A DNA stretch of 64,000 bases. It comes from Phytophthora sp. 'mugwort'. Lineage: Eukaryota > Oomycota > Peronosporomycetes > Peronosporales > Peronosporaceae. Below are positions 53,693 to 64,000 of this stretch, piece after piece. The number at the start of each line of letters is the position of its first letter. Positions within the stretch are counted from its first letter, which is position 1. The position numbers were made by a program, and so were the translations under genes. Below the pieces are notes generated by a model that made no database searches, was not told the DNA's origin, and saw nothing but the letters and a program-made list of their open reading frames with translations. The DNA lies in assembly GCA_033558025.1 (NCBI GenBank), contig JAUCEF010000013.1, forward strand, positions 3,155,001 to 3,219,000, read 5' to 3'.

Positions 53693-54600
53693 ATGCCCGT
53701 GAGCTTCTGGTTATGGAGGCATGCCTGTCAGAGCCTTGGTCGGTCTCTTGTTGTCCGCTTCGACAACACACATCAGAATTTCACCCCCAAACGGACGGAG
53801 GTAGACCCGTTGTTTCACGTACTGCACGCACTTTGTTCAGCAAGCTGCCGTTTAACTTCTCCACTAGGGAGTTTTCCTCCGGCGTTTATGCTGGTGGTCA
53901 ATAACTTAACTCCATGATCAGAGAGAATGCCTTCAGTTTCTTGTTTAAAAATTCGTTGCCCTGGTCGCACGAAAATCTGCTTCTCCAAATGCACGATCAA
54001 GTTCATCACATTTCGAGAAGCGTCGCTTTTGTGCTATACAAGAAACACCAGTTCTACCGGGATGCTGGTCCTGAATCAGCTGGAAGTACCCATTGCCACC
54101 TGGTGTTTCCACACCACCGTAGCAAACGTCAAGACATTAGCCGATCGTAACAGGCCTGGTTACGCTTGTTGTGTCGTTTGTACGACATCCGCTTCTGTTC
54201 TCAGTAATACATGAACATCTCTTTGGCAGCGCTCGCAACGTGCGGCCCATTTGAGCGGTCATCTCTCACCAAAGCATCTGCTGCTGGCATCTTACCGTTT
54301 CCGCAATCGCGAAGTTTTGACCGGACTGCAGAATCGGGCCAACAGGACGTCAAGACTGGGAATGTACCATAATTCTGGCACCCCCACTTTGTGATACATG
54401 TAACTCCCATGAGTGATACTATTGTGGCTCTCAAGGCTATCACAGTCACGAGGATTGTCTGTAAACTACAATTTGTCAATGATGTGTGGAAAGCATCCCA
54501 ATTAAATTTTAGGACAATTTTTGCTTTCAGTCGTAGCAAAGATATGTCGACCAGCGAAGACATCAAGCCAGCTTTGCCATTAATCCCCTAAGACACCGAG
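53693..54600 (-). pseudogene. Ty1/copia polyprotein, upstream integrase part
   Basis: On the minus strand, interrupted frames contain the integrase core: an (R)DQGNEF-type second Asp motif followed by a Lys-rich helix, then TPEEN-LVEKLNGSLLNKVRA and a GLPPSVWG segment, and finally LTGMPP next to the insertion site. Upstream pieces (ITHGSYMY; VPELWYIPS) fit the zinc-binding pre-integrase region. Stops and shifts are frequent. Gag and the 5' LTR were not found; the right limit is approximate. Confidence 0.72.
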
Positions 54601-55957
54601 ACGCCCTGCTTGCCAGGCAGTGTTTGGACGTTGTTTGGATGAACCATATATGTCATTTTATGCAACAAAAGCATGAAGCTGGTGATGAGATTGCCGCGAT
54701 ACAGTACTTTCAGTTGGATTCACCGATGGCACTGCAAGCTCATGGCTGGGAGTTCACGTAGCTGCACGAATCTCGCAGCGGGGTGTCGCTAATCTTCGCG
54801 CGGGGGGATCTGCTCGGGGACCGCGCGGGTATCTTTCTTCGTGTCAGCTGCCGCCAAGACGATGTCCTAGAAAATTGGCACAGCCACGAGTTATTATAAA
54901 TCAATACGTCGGACGACCGCGGCGCAAATAGGCGCTGACGCGGGGTTGCCACGCCCACCCGGCACTTCGCATTAAGCTTGCGCCGTACATATCTGTTGAC
55001 TTGGAGACGACAGACATAGAGTACTGTAGCAGTGATCTACTGCTGCCCTTTGCCGTGTGCATGAGCGCCCGGCTCCCAGCAACATGCCCAGCTCGAGAGC
55101 AGTGGCTAGCGCGCAATTGACGACGGTGTCGCTTCTCTCAGCGTTTAATCTCGAAGATGCAGGAACAGTTCTCTGAAGAGCGACAAAAATGATGGCTGGC
55201 CGGAGATCGCCTGCGCTCTTGCTCAATGCCCGCACCGACTGCAGCTGCACAAACGATTTGGATCGGCGGAGTTGAAGCCATTTCGGGGATTGTTTTGTAA
55301 AATTATGCGGCTCTAGTGATCGAAGTCGGCAATTTCGCGCCGTTCCCGCAGCAATGCCCGGCAAAGATTGACTTATTGAGTGAAAATCCTGGATAATCCT
55401 CGCGGTTCCTCAAAACGCGAAGGCAAGACTGCTGGCGCACACGCAATGCCCGATACCGACTTGGTAGACCAGTCTTGGGGCAGCTTTCGATTCTTGCAAA
55501 GCACTGCATTCCTGTACACACTCCGTGATCCATTTCCATTGGATATCTGGCTAGGCTACCCGAATGGACAGCTGTTCAACATAAATGACCGGCCAGTGGC
55601 CGGCGGCAAGCGAATACCGGACTCCGCCTCATTACGATCGCCTCAGCGATTCCTTTGCTTGCTTTCGAATGGTGTACATTCTTTGGTTGGCGGTGGTGTT
55701 TTAAGTGCGCTGCACCAGAGCAATGAGAGGTGCTCGGGCTCAGCTCGTGACTCGCGCCGTCGCCCCTCTGCTGCGCCGAGAGCCTGTACCCAGGACTGGG
55801 GAAAGGGATGAGTCATGGGGCAGATTGTGCGCGGTAGAGCCGAGCGTGTCCCCGGAGCGTCCCGAGCGAAGCGCTTCACACTTCTCCTTACTCGTTAATT
55901 TGCCTGCTGTCGCCCAAGTGCTTCTTACCAATACCCATTCCCATTACGACCACCACA
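54601..55957. other. Intergenic region, right flank of copia
   Basis: About 1.36 kb. The left part may include the 5' end of the copia element. Short open frames on both strands around 54,900-55,800 carry no motifs. A candidate initiator (CCCATTCCCATT) lies at 55,934-55,945, just upstream of the next gene. Confidence 0.4.
55934..55945 (+). promoter_or_regulatory. Candidate initiator of zinc-binding protein gene
   Basis: CCCATTCCCATT, two overlapping matches to the oomycete YCAYTYY initiator, ends 12 nt before the start codon at 55,958. That would leave a very short 5' leader. Consensus match only. Confidence 0.3.
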
Positions 55958-56458
55958 ATGGACGCTTGCCTGCAGAAGTTCGAGACCGACATGGGCTTCG
56001 CACTGACCACACCTACCTCATGCGAGCAAGCCCCGCCTCGCCGCGTCGCCCACTGGGACAGCAAACGCGAGAAGTGCAACAACTGTGAGCTGATATACCT
56101 CAAGACACTAAGCCAGTACTTGGGCTTCTGCTCCGTGGACTGCAAGTCCAACATGGTGTATCTTCAAAAGGTGAACCACACCATCCGCGCCATGAAGGAT
56201 GCGGTGGACGATCGCCATCGCCTACAAGAGCGAGAGGTCCGCGATGATCCGGTGACACAGCAAGAGCCACAGCCGGTCGAGATTGAGCAGCAGGCTGCCG
56301 CCAAGCTGCAGCCAAGTGAGGCCTCCCCCAAAGTTGACGTTGCCGTTCCGGACGCTACGCACAGCTTAAAGCACGCGCATTCGTTCGCAGAGTTCGGACT
56401 CGACGCCCGTGTGCTGGACGCCACCAACGTCGAGTGGTCTTTCAGCGCCGTGTACTAA
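55958..56458 (+). CDS. Small putative zinc-binding protein, copy 1
   Basis: 166 residues, one exon. After a short N-terminal helix (MDACLQKFETDMGF) comes HWDSKREKCNNCELIYLKTL, then YLGFCSVDCKSNMVYL: a Cys-x2-Cys, 14 residues, Cys-x3-Cys arrangement that could bind one zinc and recalls FLZ-type fingers of plants (resemblance only). The C-terminus has a conserved block FAEFGLDARVLDATNVEW ending SFSAVY. The linker is acidic and Gln-rich. A second copy in inverted orientation lies at 61,185-61,718. Function unknown; by analogy with FLZ proteins a signalling adaptor role is possible. Confidence 0.75.
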   Translation: MDACLQKFETDMGFALTTPTSCEQAPPRRVAHWDSKREKCNNCELIYLKTLSQYLGFCSVDCKSNMVYLQKVNHTIRAMKDAVDDRHRLQEREVRDDPVTQQEPQPVEIEQQAAAKLQPSEASPKVDVAVPDATHSLKHAHSFAEFGLDARVLDATNVEWSFSAVY

Positions 56459-59400
56459 AAACGATCCAACAGCCGATACTGTAAAATTCATAGCCTCGAG
56501 ATGAGATGTAGAAAACTAATTAAGCGGCATCAATAAGTAAAGCACCACTTCATGACCTGCCTCTTCCTGCCTCTAACAAAGTACATATAGCTCCTGCTGC
56601 GCCAAAAAAATAGAGACGGTCGATGTAGTGCGTGGCGTCTGGCATTGGCACGAGCTGTGTTCAGGCGCACGCTGACACCTGCTGCTGAAGCGAGTGCAAG
56701 ATGGAGCCGTCTACAGACAAACTCATGAGCAGGGCGTCCAAGCGGAGGAGCGTGGGCGTCGCCACGTCGATGCCTTGCCAGTTGGTTCCCAAAGATTTCA
56801 ACTTAGGGCTCTAGGGGGCGGTGCTTGTCAGCTGGTGACCGCAACGGTGTCGACGTGGCGAAAGATGCCTGTGCCGGATGTGGGGCGACTCACCCCTTAC
56901 TAACGTTAAGTATGGCCCACAAGGGTCCCTGCCAGGGACGGCGCCGGCAGCGACCAGCGTGCGAGTACAGAAAACGAAAGCGGCACTTGTAGTCGAGACT
57001 CCAGCCCGACTAGCGACTCGCTGTCAGCGAGGCAATCCTGAGTTGGGCCACGCCCAATTTCTGGTCGTCATGGGATCCGATCTCTCGTCACTTGAGCAAA
57101 TCAAAACGGATTGCGCGCTCCAGCTGGGGAACAGGGCATCTTGTTACGCCGCAGCGAGACAAAATGATATCCAACAGCGTGGTGCGCCCTGTTCGTTTCG
57201 CTTGCACCGAGCCGAGCAGCACACGTGGCAAGGGACTGGCAGCGTTTAACGGCGCGCCAAGCTCGCCCTGCGCCAATCGCATGGTGGTAAGAGCATTTGG
57301 GAGACATAGCTGCAGCGCGCAGGCACCGGCCCCGCGCCGCGATTCGACAATGCGTCCCGTCCTCGGCGCTGAAACAATCGGCAGTCAAGAGAGTTGCAGC
57401 GCGTCAATACCAGTGCTCGCTTGCTGGCCAGTCCGCCTGAGCCTGCAGACGAGGCCCCACTTTAAACTCTCCGCTGTGCAAAGTCTCGTGGTCCCTCCTG
57501 TTTGGCGTGTCTCTCTTTCCCGGGCGCCGGCTGCGCTGTCAGAGCAGGGCAGCGCGAGCGTGAACTTGGTTCGGCGAGTTCAACGCGCCAATGCTTACCG
57601 AGGGAATGCTCTGCCACCGGGATCTGCAATAGCCCGCATTTGGTGACCGAACTTTGGTCAACGTAACCGCCAACCGCATCATAGCGTTGGAAATCTAGCA
57701 GTACTGATAGATCCCGCGTACCATCAACGCCAAGGTTGATGACTGTGTGTCCAATAAACCATGTCCATGCCCCTTGGGATCGATTGATGAGAGATTGCGT
57801 GGTTTTGCTACCGCGCTGCTTGGTGAGCACTGTCCAAACCTGAACTTCGATGTCTCCTCCTCTCCGCTTTAGACCAAAGTTAGGCTGAGTCTGCTGAATA
57901 TAATCCCGAACAGGGGCTGAAGCTCCCCCACCCAGGATCCAGGATTGGGGAATATGAGACGCCGGGAAAGCTCTGTTTTGCTCCATCCTCCTACATGTGT
58001 ATCTTGCTTGGCTGATGCAGTGCTGCTTCATCGAGCGGAGACCGGCCATGAATTCGGCGTGTTTGAAGTTCCTGGCCGCTATAGTCGACGTCTCCGCACG
58101 CTGAAATCCCTTTTCGTGTATGTTCTTACCACCCGAGATCTGAGCGGAGCGTACGCGAGCAGACTTCCTTTGCAAGTCGCGACGCGTTCGCTGTAGACCC
58201 GGACCCATATACACTCGTTAGGCCGCAGTACAGTGGTTGAAGCATGCAGCGAGCGCCACGCACACGTGTAGTTATGGATGATTTTCATTGTAGAGCAGGT
58301 ACAGTGTGTATTGTACACAATCTTCGTGTTATGGATCTGCTATTTGCCCAGTGATTCGCTGGGCAAAACGCTTGCAGCGATGCGTCAAGAGCACGAGTGC
58401 AATGGTCTTTGCTGCTTGCCCGCTGTCTAATACCGTGCACTGCACATACATTGTACGATGTTCGAGTGACACAGTAGCCAGTTGCCTCGGTATCGGTGTC
58501 TGGTAGTCCACAAGCGAGAGCGTGCCGAGTGGGTTCATTCCTTTGAATATACCCCCGATAACCAGCATGCCCGTATTGGCACCTACTGTAACCTGCACGA
58601 CACTATTTCCTGCTACTTGTTTCGAATCGACTCATACATCGTTCGCATTCTGGCAGAGTAACATTTTTAAATTGAAGTCTGAAACCCCGACTGGGTTTCC
58701 TGGTGACAAGCAACGAAAAAAAGAAATCCTCGTTCATTATATATAGTAATACATGTATTGTGAAAACCGACCAATATGTCCAGCTCGGTTAGGCCGTTTT
58801 GGATGGGTAGAAAACATAGTAAAACAGGGTCGGAGAAAAATAAATCTGAGTTTTGGGTGTAAAACGTCCATTGTGCAAATCTAAAGCATAGGACACCACG
58901 AGCTTTTATAGCTCCGCTACTAAAATAGCCTTGCGCGGATCGAGTCTCGAATGAGCAAATAGTTTAGAGACTGCGCCCCAAATGAAAACATTTCATTCCT
59001 AACAGACTTGAGAGATACATGTACGTATTCATTTTAAGCTTTTTCAATTGTAATACGTAAAGTTATCCCTTGTTTAATGATAATAGCGACAACGAGATCG
59101 TTTATATATAGCGATGACCTTGAATGCCCAGTGTTAAATGGACATTCAAAGCGATTTGACGCTAAATCGACGGCAACATACGATATATGAACAGGGGTTG
59201 GGATACAACAAATCGGACTGACGTTCTGTTTATATAATGAAAAAGGGCTACGTCGTATATATAAGCCTAAATCGGCTATAAAGCGGTCGATCTGCAAAAC
59301 AATAGGACATATCAAGTGACGTTCACAATAGTGCTCCAAGCGCAATTTAAGCTTTTTAAGATACAGTCCATTTGTATCCAATCACATTCAATTATTTTAA

Positions 59401-59509
59401 AATCAATCCACCAATCACCCCTAACAAGCTTTTATAGCACGCATCTCAAAGTTGACGGCATTCCCCCGCATCCCCGCCACCGCGCGACAAGCCTCACGCG
59501 CTAAAAGCC
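56459..59509. other. Three-kilobase region without convincing gene
   Basis: Open frames of 184 codons (57,092-57,646, plus) and 250 codons (58,214-57,462, minus) overlap each other on opposite strands and have no recognisable motif or splice context. The DNA there is GC-rich, which lengthens chance frames. From 58,310 to 59,500 the sequence is AT-rich. An initiator-like CATTCCCCC lies at 59,459-59,467 before the ODR4-like gene. Confidence 0.45.
59459..59467 (+). promoter_or_regulatory. Candidate initiator of ODR4-like gene
   Basis: GCATTCCCCC matches the oomycete initiator and lies about 43 nt before the start codon. Consensus match only. Confidence 0.3.
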
Positions 59510-60931
59510 ATGAGTGGTCCCCGCCAAGTTATCGTTGATGATCAGGTGACCGAGTTCTGGTCTAAGGATGGAAAATCGGCCTTTGAATTGGGGTTGCTCG
59601 TGGGCCAAGTGAGCTACTCGAATGTTGGTGATTTCGTGCTGGCGACGGTGCCCGTCCCGTCCGAAAGTGATAGCGGTGAGCTCCTGGCCGGACTCAGCGA
59701 CGTGTCGGTGGACTGGGTGCAAGAAGTTGTTCAGCAGGTGGACCGCCTGCTGCCCGGAGGCATCACCGTGCTGGGACTATATGTGGTTTCGGCTCGGGAC
59801 GTTTCCACCCAGCTGGTGCCATACCTCCGTGCTACTGCAGAGGCAGTCGCTTTGCCCTCTAACGTGCGCGCGGGTGAAAATATCCATTATCTGGCACTTG
59901 TATCCGCGACCGGTGACGTCGCCTTCCAGACTTTTTACGACGTGGTGGATGTCACCAAGATGCACATACTATCAGCGGAACGCACGACCTCGACGACGGA
60001 CATTAAATTTAAGCAGTACCGTACGCTGATTGACCTTGACGAGCCCACCCCGTTTGTGAATGTCGCTCCAACGGCGGCCATGACCGCAATGGAGATGGCT
60101 GAGAAGCGCATGAACGAGGTTGAGAATCAGCTGAAGCCGTTTTTCCGCCGTGTGGAGGCTTCCATTGCCGTGCTTAAGCTAACGGGGGATACGAACGCCC
60201 AGCACATGAATCTGCTAACGCTAACACCTCCAGAGTGTCAGAAGTTTGTCGAGGATGTAAGTTCTGATGAAGGGGTTAATGGCTAGAGGCTGACATGTTA
60301 ATTGCTTTTTGTTTGTTTTGTTGACAGCCTCTTGGTGGTATCCACGGTGCAATTAGCTGCGTCGCGTTCGTATCCCAAAGTGAACCTGAAGCAAATGAGG
60401 TGGCAGCGAACTACCTGAAACGAGACTTTGTGAAGTCGTTGCTGGTACGTGTAGCCTTGGCTCGTGAGAGGTGGGCCGAGGACGATGAAGGTAAGATTGA
60501 CGGTTGTCAAACACAGAAAAAAAAATCAGACAGAGGCATGTTCTTTTGCTGACTTTTTTGCTCTGAGGGGGATTTTGTGAATAGTTACGCCAAACGCAGT
60601 GTTCAAAGACGGTGGTGTTATTCGTCTTGCCCAGCGAGGCCTAGTGCCGTGGTGCTCCGCTGCTATGTCGAGCCCTCATTTTTTGGCTACGATTCACGTT
60701 TTCCCTGACGAAGACGCTGCAAAGGCGGTGAAGAATGCGCTGGAGATTCTCGGCAGTGCCTCGAGCAACAACGCCGCTTCATGGACCGCGATGGAAATCG
60801 GCGGCCAGCTCGGCTCTCCCATGGATCTGACGTTCGGCATGACGGAGTCGGAGCATTTTAAGTACGTCTATTACCTGCTGCCGGTTATTCTTGTCCTGCT
60901 TCTCCTAGTAGCTCAGTACATCATCATGTGA
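59510..60931 (+). CDS. ODR4-like tail-anchored membrane protein
   Basis: Three exons (59510-60256, 60328-60490, 60585-60931) join in phase to 418 residues. The N-terminal domain (FELGLLVGQVSYSNVGDFVLA; VDRLLPGGITVLGLYVV) and later FKDGGVIRLAQRGLVPW match the ODR4 family as I know it. The C-terminus is one hydrophobic segment (YYLLPVILVLLLLVAQYII) followed by a single Met, a tail anchor. In animals ODR4 works at the ER in folding and trafficking of certain membrane receptors and with UFSP2; a role in ER protein quality control is inferred. Both introns are short (71 and 94 nt). Confidence 0.78.
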
Positions 60932-61184
60932 TAACGTTCGCATATTAAAGCACTATTTTAACACGCCAGCACTTAATCCCCTCACCTGAGCCTTTTGTTG
61001 GCATCTTTCTGGCAATATATCTGAATTGAATATTCGAGTGATGTATGGTTTAGAGAAAGTGGTTGTTGTGGGTACGCTCTGTTGAATTGGGCAAGTTTTA
61101 CTTTTCTACAAGGTCTTCTATACATCTATCTACATGGATTCTATCGTCTTTATGCGCGCGCACGCTTTCATCTGCGAGCACGAT

Positions 61185-61718
61185 TTAATACATAGCGCTG
61201 AACGCCCATTCGACGTTACTGGCCTCGATAATACGGGACTCAAGGCCAAACTCGGCGAATGTCTTGCATTCGGTCTCGACGCCCTCCAACTCATGCTCCT
61301 CCTTTTCCTCCTGCTGCACAGGTTCCTCATGTTTCTGCTCTTCATGCTTCTGTTGGCGCTTCTCCTGCACGGCATCGTTCATGGCACGTATGGTGCGGTT
61401 CACCTTCTCGAGGTAGATCATGTTGGACTTGCAGTCCACGGAGCAGAAGCCAGGGTGTTTGCTGAGCGTCTTGAGGTAAATGTGCTGGCAGTTGGCGCAC
61501 TTCTCGCGCTTCTTGTCCCAGTGAGCGATGCGGCGAGGCAGATCGCGCGGATGCTCCTCCGAGTGCTGCGCCCAAGGCGAGCTTTGGCGCACCGGGTGCG
61601 AGCGTGGGCTACCCGAGGCAAGCAGCACGGGTTTCTGTTGCTTGGTCTCGTCGGCCGATACCGACTTGACGGAGGTGAAGAGCATGCTGCTTGCGAGCTT
61701 CTGAAGAAAGGCGTCCAT
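61185..61718 (-). CDS. Small putative zinc-binding protein, copy 2
   Basis: 177 residues from the ATG at 61,718 (MDAFLQKLASSML), homologous along its length to the gene at 55,958. The finger region reads HWDKKREKCANCQHIYLKTL then HPGFCSVDCKSNMIYL, and the end has FAEFGLESRIIEASNVEW then AFSAMY. The middle differs: a longer Ser/Pro-rich segment before the finger and a Glu/Gln/His-rich one after it. The two genes face each other around the ODR4-like gene, which suggests an inverted duplication. An in-frame Met 18 codons upstream (61,772) is less likely because the paralogue begins at MDA. Confidence 0.75.
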   Translation of the reverse strand: MDAFLQKLASSMLFTSVKSVSADETKQQKPVLLASGSPRSHPVRQSSPWAQHSEEHPRDLPRRIAHWDKKREKCANCQHIYLKTLSKHPGFCSVDCKSNMIYLEKVNRTIRAMNDAVQEKRQQKHEEQKHEEPVQQEEKEEHELEGVETECKTFAEFGLESRIIEASNVEWAFSAMY

Positions 61719-64000
61719 TGTGATGCGCGGTAACTTTGGCGGAGCTTTAGGTAGGAGAAGGTACTTGTACACGGTGAAGCAAAAGCTGAAGTGAGCACGT
61801 CTCCGCTGAGCTCGCCCGGAGTTGTCATCTGGATCAGTTCGCCTGGTTTTTGATACTGTAGGAGTTGTACACTGTCATTGTCGATACCAAGTCTGGAAGG
61901 ATTACCAACACATCTCGCTCCGGCTCGTCTGCCCGGTCATTTCAAGTGTGGACAAGAGATGCAACATACCGGAACAGAGAGTGAGGAAGTGAAAACCAGA
62001 TGATAAGAAAAGGGGTGCGTAGCACCGGCAAAGCTGAGACAACCGAGCTGCTTGTCAAGCCATTGTGGTGTCTACAGTGGGAGACATTTTGTACAGCTTT
62101 GGTCAGTGCCCTGCCGGTCAACCAGCCCGGTCCGGTGTCTGGAGCGTGTCATTTCATGGGCTCCGCTGCAGTGTGTGTTCGTAGAGCGCGTATCTCCTTA
62201 CAGCAGTGGGGATTTTTCCTCTCGCTTTGGCAGTTCTCTGTGATTACCGCCCGTCAGTGACTGGTTAATCCCGTCAAAACCGTTCGAAATGTGCACAGTT
62301 CAGCACTGCATGAAGTTTCCGGTTGCGAATTTTGCGTCATACCAGCACTGGTAGAACCACCGGGCATATTAATTGAGGATGATCTTCTACCCACAAGCGT
62401 TCGGTGCTTGCTATCAAGTATTGGAGTCATTTAACTCTCCATGCTCTTATCGGCCGAAATAAGCCTCTCCGGATGGCACATTGGAAATCAGCGCTTTGAG
62501 AATACAGTAGCTCTGCTAACTGCAGAGCATGTTTGCTGGCGATCCTCCATCCCGAGCTTACCAGCTGTGAAAACACCACCAGTTGTATTCTACAGTTAGA
62601 ACTTAAAATTGGCCAATATACGGACGAGAACCAGCGTCTGGCGAGGTTGGGTTTCGTTATTACATGTATTAATAGTATTAATATAGCTCTCCACTAAACC
62701 TAATCAAGATTCAACAACCTCACGATGTGAGCTAGTGAAATGTTTTGGGTCGATGTCGCGCATCCGGCTTGAGACGAGATGGCCGGCCTTTCAAAAACTC
62801 GTGGGCCTGCTCTATCTCTGGTGGCAACTTCGTTCAATCTCTCGCGCAAAACTTTTGCATGTGCAACGAGCCGGGAAAGCGACGTTTGCCTTTGACGGTG
62901 TAATAATTTGAAGTGCAAAGTTGCCTCGAGGCAGTCGTCGTTCGGCCCACTGAACCAAACTGCACGTGTACATACTGTATCCAGCTTGCACTCCTCGGGC
63001 CAAAGAAAACTCGTTGCTTCCTAGGATTTGGGAGTGTACCGCACTTCGACTACCGGTAGCTCGGCCAAACGTACAGTACCCGCCGTCAAGCTAGCGTACT
63101 GTAAGTTGCAGTCTGTGACAGCACCCGCAGCTCGGGGTTTTGCTTTTAACGGGTATTGCAAGCTTCAACTACTGTAAATTAGCGTCATGAGCCTGGCACT
63201 CGCATTGGGCATCGCTGGGCAGCCATATTGCACCCGCGCTCAAAAAATAGGGCGACGGCAACAATCCTTGTAAGTCGAACCACTGCAACAACTGCGCGCG
63301 ATATGCTCGGCTGAGTACATTGCAGTATTAATTGTATATCCCTGTGTTCTTACTACCGGTAGGAAGTTCCTAGAGTTTTATTGCATGCCAAAGGAAGGCA
63401 CGGTGACAGAGCAACGATGCTAATTAACATGTCAATGCTGCCTGAGTGGATCGGTCCCATGTTTGGACGCCGCCTGAGACAGTTTGGGCTTCCTATCATC
63501 ACGACATACATTTCTGCCTCGGCATTTTCGGGGCGCCTCAGGTCAGTGAAATACGCACTGTGATTCACAACTGTGAACACCATTAAATGGGTACATAAGA
63601 GTTCACGCACCAGAGGCGGTCGCTGTGACTTCTTTCGACGCCCGGACTGCATGAACAATGCACGCGACTAGCCAGTCATTGGCAATGATCCAGTGGGTGC
63701 AGATTGCCTGGCCCGATCGATGCAAGTGAGACACACTAGCGCTGTAAATTGCATTGCAATGGGTATGATTTTATCGTCGAGACGACGGAGGTGATTGGAG
63801 GCGTGGAGCTTACACGGCTCAAACGGTGGACTGACGGCTGTCCTGCCGCCATTTTTGAATGGCTGGCCTGTGGTGGGGCTCCCTTCGCTGTGTACCATCA
63901 GCATGACGACCAAGGACCTCCTTGCTCGCCCTGTCTGCAAGACAAGTGACGTGTCCGAATGCTTGACACGCAACTGTCTGTCAAGGCATGGATACAGTGT
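61719..64000. other. Gene-poor right end; possible capsid relic
   Basis: Some 2.3 kb with no convincing coding region. Open frames of 60-100 codons on both strands lack motifs. A stretch at about 62,343-62,400 resembles, on the minus strand, part of the Polinton capsid gene (see findings). Copies of the palindrome CTACCGGTAG occur near 63,049 and 63,350. The last kilobase shows nothing recognisable. Confidence 0.4.

Noticed and set aside
57092..58214. 184-codon forward and 250-codon reverse open frames
   Set aside because: They overlap on opposite strands in GC-rich DNA, show no recognisable motif and no intron or promoter support; chance frames are more likely.
63353..63973. Two reverse open frames of about 100 codons
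   Set aside because: No motif, no splice signals, overlapping forward frames of similar length.

Overview
The window looks like nuclear DNA of an oomycete, most likely a Peronosporales species such as Phytophthora. This is inferred from compact host genes with short GT-AG introns (about 64-95 nt where I placed them), Crinkler (CRN) effector coding sequence, and candidate initiator motifs. No rRNA or complete tRNA gene was seen. Coordinates of spliced genes are spans; exon limits were placed by hand from splice sites and reading-frame continuity.

Host block 1 (1-31.6 kb) is dense. In order it holds a partial DENN-domain gene, a coiled-coil protein ending in a CaaX box, a metallophosphoesterase-like protein lacking its metal ligands, a PP2C phosphatase, an NSUN2/Trm4 RNA m5C methyltransferase, an unknown protein, a WW-domain gene, an IQ-motif protein, a coiled-coil protein with a SUMO-interaction-like motif, a PNUTS-like PP1 regulator, ribosomal protein eS6, holocytochrome c synthase, an ankyrin protein, a FYVE-GRAM-myotubularin lipid phosphatase and a LisH-like protein.

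Accessory block (32-54.6 kb): a decayed Ty1/copia retrotransposon on the minus strand is split by an 18,766-bp Polinton/Maverick element (34,921-53,686). The element has 130-bp inverted termini beginning 5'-AGTA and is flanked by a 6-bp duplication, GGCCTT. It carries protein-primed DNA polymerase B, an integrase with chromodomain, major capsid protein, penton, packaging ATPase, adenain-like protease, a fibre protein with a Peptidase_S74-like end and several conserved unknowns. Nearly all are broken by stops or frameshifts. A CRN effector gene, also broken, lies inside the element between the polymerase and the right terminus. This is the most interesting part of the window: a virus-like transposon that had captured, or later received, a host effector gene.

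Host block 2 (55-64 kb) is sparser: two divergent copies of a small putative zinc-binding protein face each other around an ODR4-like membrane protein, followed by about 2.3 kb with no convincing gene and a possible short relic of a second Polinton capsid gene.
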